Positions 1 to 4,497 of a stretch of 7,099 nt of DNA are shown here, piece by piece. The notes under the pieces were generated by a model. The model ran no database searches. It worked only from the letters and a program-made list of their open reading frames with translations, and was not told where the DNA came from. Made by a program: the position numbers and the translations under genes. Location: assembly GCA_028707675.1 (NCBI GenBank), contig JAQWAM010000061.1, positions 1 to 7,099 on the forward strand, given 5' to 3'. The stretch is from Kiritimatiellia bacterium. GTDB lineage: Bacteria > Verrucomicrobiota > Kiritimatiellia > RFP12 > UBA1067. The number at the start of each line of letters is the position of its first letter. The stretch's first letter is position 1.

Positions 1-149
1 GCAAGCATGTTTACAACAGCGCCGTGGGTATCACCCGGAGTGCGGACGGCTCGACACTGCTCATCGGCCGGAACAGTCGGGACAAGGAAAGCAAGCGCAA
101 TACAGGTTGGGCCGTCATAGTGCGGAAAGCAGAGATTGCGGCAAATTGA
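1..149 (+). CDS. C-terminal end of an unrecognised protein (5' truncated by window edge)
   Basis: Reading frame 3 is open from the window edge to a TGA at 147-149 and gives about 48 residues. It begins KHVYNSAVGITRSADG and ends GWAVIVRKAEIAAN. Third positions are G/C-rich and the composition is balanced, as expected for a real coding end in this genome. The pattern of short strands with small polar turns (ITRSADGSTLLIGRNS) suggests a beta-rich C-terminus, as in propeller or sialidase-like proteins, but I do not recognise the family and assign no function. The gene runs towards the isomerase on the opposite strand, and their stop codons are only 37 bp apart. It was missed by simple ORF calling because its start lies outside the window. 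Confidence 0.6.
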   Translation, partial: KHVYNSAVGITRSADGSTLLIGRNSRDKESKRNTGWAVIVRKAEIAAN

Positions 150-153
150 AGCT

Positions 154-178
154 TAAACCTAAAAGCGCCCGTGGTTTA
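154..178. terminator. Weak inverted repeat between two convergent genes
   Basis: TAAACC (154-159) and GGTTTA (173-178) are perfect 6-bp inverted arms with a 13-base loop in the 37-bp gap between the two convergent stop codons. The position fits a shared terminator. The stem is A/T-rich and no clear T-tract follows on either strand, so this is only a candidate. Confidence 0.25.
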
Positions 179-186
179 TCACTTCC

Positions 187-1062
187 CTATCGCGTGGCGT
201 CCATGATGCCGCGGAAGTAACCGATGGACTCCGCGATGCCCAGCAGAGGATCGTTCATGTCCTTCTCGTACTCAAGACTGCAGGCGCCCGCATAGCCCGT
301 CTTGCGCACGGCGCGCACAAACGCCGTCATGTCGATTTTGCCGCGCGGCATCTCGATTCCGCGCCCGCTTTTGTCCGGGGCGGTCACGTTTTTGATGTGG
401 AGGTCGTGAATGCGGTCCGCGTAATCGGTCATGGCCTTGACCGGGCAGCGGCCGCCGTCGCGGAACTGGTGCCCGATATCCAGACACAAGCCGACACGCT
501 TGTCCATGCCCTTGATCATCTCAATGCCGCTCTCGGCGTTCGGGAAAAGCTCCGGCATGTCCGGCCCGTGGTTGTGGATGGCGTACTTGATGCCATACTC
601 ACGCACCTTGGCGTCGATCAGCTTAAGCAAATCCGCAGAAGCCACGCGTTTTTTCCCGACAAATTTAAAAGGCACGCCGACCAGAACCTTGACACCGACG
701 CGTTTGGCATACGCGAAAGCGTTGTTGACCGCTTCCTCGCTTGACATATAGATCGGGCCGACGCCATATCCTGTGACGCCGAAGCTCGCGCACTTCTCAT
801 GAAAAGCGGCAATCTCTTCCGCCGTGCTCTTAATAGGCAGATGAAAATCCTTGATGCAGAGATAATGCACATCGACTTTTTTGAGCATCTCCAAAGTCTG
901 ATCCAGATTAAATTTATGGAAAGTGTACCCGGCAATAGCCAGCTTGAAGCTGTCGCCGCCCGCTTGTGTTTGTTGAGCCTTGGCGGTCATGAGGGCAGGC
1001 GCGCCCGCCGCAGCGGCTAACCCCAATCCGGCCCGCTTGAAAAAAGTTCGTCTAGTTGTCAT
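187..1062 (-). CDS. Tat-exported sugar phosphate isomerase/epimerase (xylose isomerase-like TIM barrel)
   Basis: A 291-residue protein of the AP-endonuclease-2/xylose-isomerase-like TIM-barrel superfamily, whose members isomerise or epimerise sugars and inositols using a divalent metal. Residues 4-9 are the twin-arginine motif RRTFFK. A hydrophobic Ala/Leu-rich stretch (11-25) and a plausible cleavage site after AKA (27-29) follow, so export of the folded protein by Tat is likely. Candidate metal or catalytic residues are in KDFHLP (71-76), AIHNHG (161-166), CLDIGH (193-198), HDLHIKN (219-225) and SLEYEKD (262-268). These are spaced along the barrel as usual in the family. I chose the ATG at 1060-1062 over a possible upstream start at 1086. 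A GGGAG Shine-Dalgarno (1071-1075) sits 8 bases before it, and it places the Tat motif at the very N-terminus. The stop is TAG. The substrate cannot be read from sequence. Similar Tat-tagged members are common in planctomycetes and verrucomicrobia, where many are annotated only at family level. Confidence 0.88.
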   Translation of the reverse strand: MTTRRTFFKRAGLGLAAAAGAPALMTAKAQQTQAGGDSFKLAIAGYTFHKFNLDQTLEMLKKVDVHYLCIKDFHLPIKSTAEEIAAFHEKCASFGVTGYGVGPIYMSSEEAVNNAFAYAKRVGVKVLVGVPFKFVGKKRVASADLLKLIDAKVREYGIKYAIHNHGPDMPELFPNAESGIEMIKGMDKRVGLCLDIGHQFRDGGRCPVKAMTDYADRIHDLHIKNVTAPDKSGRGIEMPRGKIDMTAFVRAVRKTGYAGACSLEYEKDMNDPLLGIAESIGYFRGIMDATR

Positions 1063-1070
1063 ATCCAGTT

Positions 1071-1075
1071 CTCCC
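1071..1075 (-). promoter_or_regulatory. Shine-Dalgarno of the isomerase gene, fixes its start
   Basis: On the minus strand GGGAG lies 8 bases upstream of the ATG at 1060-1062. The alternative in-frame start at 1086 lies upstream of this motif and adds eight residues before the Tat signal, which argues against it. Confidence 0.6.
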
Positions 1076-1093
1076 AATGCGGGCATTGCCCGC
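1075..1093 (-). repeat. Alternative small hairpins over the isomerase ribosome-binding region
   Basis: Two mutually exclusive perfect 6-bp inverted repeats overlap here. One is GCGGGC (1079-1084)/GCCCGC (1088-1093) with a 3-base loop. The other is CAATGC (1075-1080)/GCATTG (1083-1088) with a 2-base loop, which is sterically tight in RNA. On the mRNA they lie immediately 5' of or touching the GGGAG ribosome-binding site. The first is a strong GC stem and would leave the site open. No regulatory role is shown. Confidence 0.35.
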
Positions 1094-1096
1094 CAT

Positions 1097-1201
1097 ACAA
1101 ATCAATCTCACACAAAGGCACAACGGTCACAAAGGCTTCTGTTCAGTCTGGCGTATCAAAACCTTTGTGCCCTTCGCGGCTTATTGTGAGAAACAATTTG
1201 T
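1097..1201. repeat. About 105-bp imperfect palindrome with CACAAAGG motifs (REP/MITE-like)
   Basis: The gap between the aminotransferase and isomerase genes is largely an imperfect inverted repeat. The outer ends are ACAAAT (1097-1102) and ATTTGT (1196-1201). The next pair is CTCACA (1107-1112)/TGTGAG (1185-1190). The inner pair is CACAAAGG (1128-1135)/CCTTTGTG (1162-1169). CACAAAGG occurs a second time in direct orientation at 1111-1118. The arms align over about 35 bases with small gaps around a central spacer of roughly 26 bases (1136-1161). No coding capacity or transposase is present. On the plus strand the right end runs into a T-rich tract (1198-1216). Short CACAAAGG/GGCACAA-type repeats are, from my general recollection, frequent between genes in environmental PVC and other genomes, so this may be one copy of a dispersed non-autonomous element. 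Within this window it is single-copy. Confidence 0.55.
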
Positions 1202-1236
1202 TTTTTTGTTGTTGTCAGGTCGTCAGGCACTAACCC

Positions 1237-1257
1237 GGGTGCGATTGAATCGCGCCC
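1237..1257 (-). terminator. Hairpin just downstream of the aminotransferase stop
   Basis: Only 3 bases after the TGA stop, the minus strand reads GGGCGCGAT, a TCA loop, then ATCGCACCC. This is an 8-bp stem with one C-A mismatch. The plus-strand transcript would have a G-U pair at that position. No T-tract follows on the minus strand, so it is a 3'-end hairpin and not a textbook intrinsic terminator. Confidence 0.4.
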
Positions 1258-1260
1258 GTG

Positions 1261-2277
1261 TCACACTTCGTAGCACCAGCCGTAACGATCCGGTATCTCG
1301 CCATACTGTATGCCCTGAACCGTCTCGTAGAGTTTTTGCAGGACCGGGCCGCAGCCCGAGCCGGATTCGCCGATTCGGATCACGGTCTCGCCGCGGCGGA
1401 TTTCATTGACCGGCGTGACCACCACCGCTGTGCCGCACGCCGCGACCTCCGCTAACTCGGCAAGCTCTTCGAAAGGCACCTGGCGCACCTCCACTTTCAG
1501 CCCCATATCAGCCGCCAACGTTTTGAGCGTCTCATTGGTCACGCTTGGCAGGATCGAGCGCGAGGCCGGCGTCACATACCGGTTGTCTCGGGTTATGCCG
1601 ATGAAATTGGATGTGGCGAACTCCTCGACATACTTGTGCTCGCGCGCGTCCAGATACAACTCCACCGGGTATCCCTCCTTCTTGGCCTTCTCGTGCGCGT
1701 ACAAGCTAGACGCGTAATTGCCTGCCGCCTTGACATTGCCGACACCCAAAGGCGCGGCACGGTCAAAATCGTCGTAGATCAGCGCCTTTACCGGTTGCAA
1801 TCCGCCCTTGTAGTAAGCCCCGACCGGCACCACCAGCACGATAAAGGTGTATTCTCGCGCAGGCGCCACCCCGATCTGCTCGCCGGAACCTATCAGAAGC
1901 GGACGCACATAGAGCGAGCCGCCGGTTCCATAAGGCGGAACGTATTCCTCATTGGCTCGGATCACGCGCTTGATTGCATCCAGAAACAAATCTTCCGACA
2001 CCTCGGCCATACACAGACGCCGTGCTGTGAGCGCCATGCGGCGGGCGTTCTCGCGCGGGCGGAAGACCCGCAAGCTGCCGTCTTTGCAACGGAAAGCCTT
2101 CAGACCCTCGAAAGCCGCCTGTCCGTAATGCAGGCAGGCCGCGGCGATGTGCATCTTGAAAAACGGCTCTTCGACCATCTCGCCTTGATCCCACTTGCCG
2201 TCGCGCCAGACATACCGCACATGACACCGCGTGTCCATGTACTTGAACCCCAAACTGCCCCAATCGATATTCTGCAT
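1261..2277 (-). CDS. ilvE: Branched-chain amino acid aminotransferase (class IV PLP)
   Basis: A 338-residue fold-type IV aminotransferase. By family it transfers the amino group between leucine, isoleucine or valine and 2-oxoglutarate, in the cytoplasm, as the last step of branched-chain synthesis or the first of degradation. Visible motifs in order are HYGQAAFEGLKAFR (50-63), SLYVRPLL (121-128), the PLP-lysine segment GVGNVKAAGNYA with Lys183, YLDAREHKYVEEFATSNF (208-225) with the conserved Glu near 218-219, and the phosphate-side loop AACGTAVVVTPV (279-290). The length fits the roughly 340-360-residue BCAT group, longer than E. coli IlvE. I start at the ATG 2275-2277: an AGAGG ribosome-binding site lies 7 bases upstream, and the N-terminus MQNIDWGSLGFKY is typical. 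A 35-residue upstream extension is only open leader sequence. The stop is TGA. The gene stands alone, divergent from the nitroreductase, with a probable 145-base leader. Specificity for D-amino acids or aminodeoxychorismate is unlikely given the motifs. Confidence 0.93.
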   Translation of the reverse strand: MQNIDWGSLGFKYMDTRCHVRYVWRDGKWDQGEMVEEPFFKMHIAAACLHYGQAAFEGLKAFRCKDGSLRVFRPRENARRMALTARRLCMAEVSEDLFLDAIKRVIRANEEYVPPYGTGGSLYVRPLLIGSGEQIGVAPAREYTFIVLVVPVGAYYKGGLQPVKALIYDDFDRAAPLGVGNVKAAGNYASSLYAHEKAKKEGYPVELYLDAREHKYVEEFATSNFIGITRDNRYVTPASRSILPSVTNETLKTLAADMGLKVEVRQVPFEELAELAEVAACGTAVVVTPVNEIRRGETVIRIGESGSGCGPVLQKLYETVQGIQYGEIPDRYGWCYEV

Positions 2278-2284
2278 ACTTTTG

Positions 2285-2289
2285 CCTCT
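2285..2289 (-). promoter_or_regulatory. Shine-Dalgarno of the aminotransferase gene, fixes its start
   Basis: AGAGG on the minus strand ends 7 bases before the ATG at 2275-2277. It supports this start over the ATG at 2382, which would add a basic extension with no family counterpart. Confidence 0.65.
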
Positions 2290-2293
2290 ATCC

Positions 2294-2310
2294 GGCTTTT
2301 TTAACAAGCC
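2294..2310 (-). promoter_or_regulatory. Small hairpin just upstream of the aminotransferase ribosome-binding site
   Basis: The 5-bp arms GGCTT/AAGCC (2294-2298 and 2306-2310) enclose a 7-base A/T-rich loop. In the mRNA the stem lies a few bases 5' of AGAGG. It could be the second element of a leader switch together with the T-tract hairpin upstream, but the stem is short and may be chance. Confidence 0.25.
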
Positions 2311-2315
2311 CCCAC

Positions 2316-2343
2316 AAAAAAACGATGTAACTTTACCGTTTTT
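2316..2343 (-). terminator. Attenuator-like hairpin with T-tract in the aminotransferase leader
   Basis: On the minus strand the arms AAAAACG (2337-2343) and CGTTTTT (2318-2324) enclose an inner GTA/TAC pairing, and the 3' arm continues as a run of seven T (2322 to 2316). The element lies about 40 bases before the start codon, inside the probable transcribed leader. An intrinsic-terminator shape in the leader of a branched-chain amino acid gene would fit attenuation. The stem is A/U-rich with few G-C pairs, so its strength is doubtful. Confidence 0.35.
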
Positions 2344-2371
2344 CACATGCCACTTGCAAGCCTGAGCGTAG

Positions 2372-2411
2372 CGGCGCGGCAATTCTACTAATCAACCATA
2401 CTTTCGCGCCG
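2372..2411. repeat. GC-rich 7-bp inverted repeat in the divergent intergenic region
   Basis: CGGCGCG (2372-2378) and CGCGCCG (2405-2411) are perfect inverted arms 26 bases apart in an otherwise A/T-rich stretch. The right part lies at the predicted transcription start region of the aminotransferase promoter. It may be a regulator site with separated half-sites, or the first stem of the leader RNA. Seven all-G/C pairs would be stable in RNA despite the long loop. Confidence 0.35.
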
Positions 2412-2434
2412 TAACATATATTTGGTAGTGTTAC
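2411..2434. promoter_or_regulatory. Operator-like dyad GTAACA-N12-TGTTAC
   Basis: GTAACA (2411-2416) and TGTTAC (2429-2434) form a perfect 6-bp dyad with half-site centres about two helical turns apart. It overlaps the -10 of the minus promoter candidate and the -35 of the plus promoter candidate, where a dimeric repressor could act on both genes. No regulator gene is adjacent, so the binding protein is unknown. Confidence 0.35.
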
Positions 2435-2449
2435 AATGCGCTCTGTAAT
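2422..2449 (+). promoter_or_regulatory. Candidate sigma70-type promoter for the nitroreductase
   Basis: TTGGTA (2422-2427, 4/6 to the -35 consensus), a 16-base spacer, then TGTAAT (2444-2449, 5/6 to the -10). Transcription would start near 2456, about 40 bases before the ATG. It overlaps the opposing aminotransferase promoter candidate. Confidence 0.4.
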
Positions 2450-2459
2450 ATCATGTCAA
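2430..2459 (-). promoter_or_regulatory. Candidate sigma70-type promoter for the aminotransferase
   Basis: On the minus strand a perfect TTGACA (+ coordinates 2454-2459), an 18-base spacer and TGTAAC (2430-2435, 4/6). The start would be near 2423, giving a leader of about 145 bases before the ATG at 2277, long enough to hold the leader structures listed. Confidence 0.45.
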
Positions 2460-2484
2460 ATCAGCGGTAGTGACTTTACCTGAA

Positions 2485-2488
2485 AGGA
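2485..2488 (+). promoter_or_regulatory. Shine-Dalgarno of the nitroreductase gene
   Basis: AGGA, within the purine run AAGGAAG (2484-2490), is 6 bases upstream of the ATG at 2495 and supports that start. Confidence 0.65.
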
Positions 2489-2494
2489 AGAAAC

Positions 2495-3025
2495 ATGAAT
2501 CACAAACTTGACTTCATCTGGACGCGCCGGAGTGTCCGCGCCTTCATCCCCGAACCGGTTGCGGAAGACGATGTGCAGGCTATGCTGGAGGCCGCGATGG
2601 CAGCGCCCTCGGCCTGTTGCCGAGATCCCTGGGCCTTCATCGTCCTGCGTCAGGCGCCAGCCCGCAAGGCGGTCGCCGCCTGTCTGCCCAATGGCGGATT
2701 TCTGGCGGACGCGCCGCTGGGCATTATAGTCTGCGGCTCTCAGAAACGCGCGCACGCGGAAAGCCTCTCATACCTGCTGCAAGACTGTTCCGCAGCCATC
2801 GAAAACATCCTGCTCGCGGCGAACGCGCTGGGGCTGGGCAGTTGCTGGCTCGGCATCCATCCGCGCGAGGAGCGCATCGCCGCTCTTCACGAGGCGCTGG
2901 ACTTCCCGTCCGATTGTCTGCCTGTCGGGGCCATTGCCATCGGCCGCCCCGCGTCAAGGCCGGAGCCCCGCACGCGTTTCGACGCAGCCAAGGTCTACGA
3001 CGGCGATGTGATCCTGAAGCCATAG
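2495..3025 (+). CDS. Nitroreductase-family FMN oxidoreductase
   Basis: A 176-residue cytoplasmic protein of the nitroreductase superfamily. These are FMN-binding dimeric NAD(P)H oxidoreductases acting on nitro compounds, quinones or other electrophiles. Visible motifs are RRSVRAF (11-17), whose arginines normally contact the FMN phosphate; APSACCRDPWAF (37-48), the position of the common 'APSaxNxQPW' FMN-contact segment; QDCSAAIENILLAANALGLGSCWLG (96-120), the central helix and strand; and VGAIAIGRP (144-152). The C-terminus PEPRTRFDAAKVY is typical of the short subgroup. Length is at the lower end of the family, with no visible truncation. The ATG at 2495 has a good AGGA site. The usual Asn/Gln pair before Pro-Trp is replaced by Cys-Cys-Arg-Asp, which may mark a subgroup. 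Transcription is divergent from the aminotransferase. The physiological substrate cannot be inferred. The stop is TAG. Confidence 0.9.
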   Translation: MNHKLDFIWTRRSVRAFIPEPVAEDDVQAMLEAAMAAPSACCRDPWAFIVLRQAPARKAVAACLPNGGFLADAPLGIIVCGSQKRAHAESLSYLLQDCSAAIENILLAANALGLGSCWLGIHPREERIAALHEALDFPSDCLPVGAIAIGRPASRPEPRTRFDAAKVYDGDVILKP

Positions 3026-3094
3026 CCGGGAGGCGGGATTCTCCTTCGCCTTGCTGGCTGCGGCGGACAAGCATACACAGCCGTCGTGTGAATC

Positions 3095-3116
3095 GATTGA
3101 TTCGATTGAATCAATC
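3095..3116. terminator. Perfect 9-bp inverted repeat between convergent genes
   Basis: GATTGATTC (3095-3103), the loop GATT, then GAATCAATC (3108-3116). It lies in the 98-bp gap between the nitroreductase stop (3025) and the opposing large gene's stop (3124), 7 bases from the latter. A 9-bp stem with a 4-base loop is a good bidirectional 3'-end hairpin. It lacks a T-tract on either side, so it may be processing- or Rho-assisted, not classical. Confidence 0.5.
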
Positions 3117-3123
3117 CACTCGT

Positions 3124-4467
3124 TCACGGAACATCCAGTTTCAGCCGGTAGAATCCGGCGGGGGGTTGCAGCGGTATCCGGTAGAGGACCTCCTCGCGCT
3201 GATCCGGCAACGGCTCGCGGTAGAGCAGCGTTCCCTCAGACGGCGTCCACATCGCTTCCAGCAGATTCGTGGTGGCGTTGACCGAGATCGCCGCATCCTC
3301 GACCCGCGGATCATAGGTGTATCCCAGATAGAGGTAGCCATCAGCCAGAGCCATATCCAATTCGGTGGGATCAGCCAGCCACGGATCCGTGCCCAGCGCG
3401 CGCTCCAAGGCGTTGGGAATGCCGTCCCCGTCCAGATCTTCGCTGTTCTGCGCCGCGTCCACCTCGATCTCGAACACGCGCAATTCGCGCACGCCGGACG
3501 CGGTGTAGCAGGCGGACACGCGGGCCAGCCCGTTGCTCAAGGGCACGATGCGGATGTCCGTATACTTGCCTCCGGGGCTGGATGCCAGTTCCGCGCCGGC
3601 AACCGTCGCCGCAGCCACATCGAGGCTGCTGGCGTACAGCCCGCCCAACCGGGACCAGACGTTCAGCAGGCAGCCGCAGTCCGGAAGCCACCCGTTGGCC
3701 AGGTCGTCAACCGTGCCGGCCACAGCGGTAAGGTTGGTGACAAACGGCCACATCAGCGGGCCTTCCCGTCCGTCCCAGTCGTACGCCGGGTTTAGCGGAT
3801 CGCGCAACGGGTCCGGCACGTAGGCGTGCAGCAACAGGTCGCCGCCCTCCGTCAGGACGGTCGCGAAGAGCCACTCTTCTTCGGGTTCCGGACACAGGGC
3901 GAGCCGTCGCGAGGAGGCCGCCGTGACCGGCCGTTCGCTCTCGCCGCCGGGAACCGCTCCGCGCCAGCCGTCCCAATAGCGAGAGGCGACCTCGCCGCTG
4001 TCGCGCGCATACACGATGCGTCCGGGTTCGGGGCTGTCCCGCCCGACTGCGGCCAGGGCGATGTCGCGCCGGCCAGCGATGGCCTGCACGGTCTGCGGCG
4101 CGCCCCAACTGTCGGACGAGGCATCATAACCCACCGCGCGCACGGCCGTTTCCGTTGATTCGGCGTAACGGGGCGACTGGATGTAGACCAGGCTGTTGGT
4201 CAACGCGGTCTCGAAGAACGCCATTTCGCACAGGTGGCTGTGCAACTCGGCCACTTGCCGCGCGGACTGCCACGCGGTCCCGTCAAACCGTGCGGCGTGC
4301 AGCACCGAGTACGCCTCGAGATTGGACAGGAGACCGGGACGCTCCTCCCAGATCAGAAGGACGTTTCCGGCCGGGAGTTCGACGAGCAGAACCTTGCCGA
4401 GCCCCTCGACATCCGTCGCGACGGGCACGGGCGCGGCAAAGCCGTCGCCCACCGCCAGGCTGACCAC
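3124..4467 (-). CDS. Downstream portion of the interrupted large surface protein: propeller-like region, calcium loop and C-terminal module
   Basis: Open from a GTG at 4465-4467 to a TGA at 3124-3126 (447 codons), but also open in the same frame back to the TAA at 4495-4497. Residues 1-300 have repeated beta-propeller-like segments: GDGFAAPVPV (7-16), FDGTAWQSARQV (61-72), YDASSDSWGAPQTV (114-127) and YWDGWRGAVPG (164-174). This is the 'x-DG-x-W-x-P' blade style. Residues 344-355, DLDGDGIPNALE, continuing to GTDP (359-362), form a thrombospondin-3-like calcium loop. Residues 378-447 resemble the short beta-rich C-terminal module of verrucomicrobial extracellular proteins, ending GFYRLKLDVP. 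There is no signal peptide, no strong ribosome-binding site before the GTG, and no ATG until 4222-4224 (residue 82), inside the propeller. It is therefore unlikely to be an independent gene and is best read as the C-terminal third of the upstream ORF. Exact blade count and ligand are unknown. Confidence 0.7.
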   Translation of the reverse strand: MVSLAVGDGFAAPVPVATDVEGLGKVLLVELPAGNVLLIWEERPGLLSNLEAYSVLHAARFDGTAWQSARQVAELHSHLCEMAFFETALTNSLVYIQSPRYAESTETAVRAVGYDASSDSWGAPQTVQAIAGRRDIALAAVGRDSPEPGRIVYARDSGEVASRYWDGWRGAVPGGESERPVTAASSRRLALCPEPEEEWLFATVLTEGGDLLLHAYVPDPLRDPLNPAYDWDGREGPLMWPFVTNLTAVAGTVDDLANGWLPDCGCLLNVWSRLGGLYASSLDVAAATVAGAELASSPGGKYTDIRIVPLSNGLARVSACYTASGVRELRVFEIEVDAAQNSEDLDGDGIPNALERALGTDPWLADPTELDMALADGYLYLGYTYDPRVEDAAISVNATTNLLEAMWTPSEGTLLYREPLPDQREEVLYRIPLQPPAGFYRLKLDVP

Positions 4468-4494
4468 GAGATCCGTGCGCCCCAGGCTCTGGTC

Positions 4495-4497
4495 TTA
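4495..4497 (-). other. In-frame TAA codon splitting the large gene
   Basis: The minus-strand context is GGC AAG TAA GAC CAG AGC. The downstream base is G. None of the readthrough-promoting contexts I know (such as UGA-CUA or UAG-CAR-YYA) is present. The next sense frame continues for 456 codons. Confidence 0.85.

Noticed and set aside
1183..1197. ATTGT-N5-ACAAT dyad resembling a lac-type operator
   Set aside because: The arms are only 5 bp and A/T-rich and lie at the edge of the larger palindrome, and no LacI-family gene is nearby. Chance similarity is likely.
1636..2304. Plus-strand ORF of 222 codons antisense to the aminotransferase
   Set aside because: It lies almost wholly within a strongly recognised gene, has no ribosome-binding site or motif, and its composition reflects the complement of ilvE.
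2278..2382. 35-residue N-terminal extension of the aminotransferase
   Set aside because: The upstream ATG lacks a good ribosome-binding site, the extension is basic and unlike family N-termini, and it covers leader structures. The ATG at 2277 has AGAGG at proper spacing.
2431..2454. Short leader peptide (MILQSAL) before the aminotransferase
   Set aside because: It overlaps the -35/-10 region of the likely promoter, so it would not be in the transcript. Another 9-codon ORF further down (starting MLRRES) has no ribosome-binding site and no run of Ile, Leu or Val codons.
1242..3112. Identical 10-mer CGATTGAATC in both 3'-end hairpins (1242-1251 and 3103-3112)
   Set aside because: A window this size is expected to contain around two dozen chance 10-base matches, and this word is itself nearly palindromic, so sharing it is not evidence of a common element.
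2617..3795. Long plus-strand ORF of 392 codons
   Set aside because: It overlaps the nitroreductase in another frame and then runs antisense to the large minus gene. The product is extremely rich in Arg, Pro, His and Gln, with no family motif, and this is typical of a shadow frame in GC-rich DNA.
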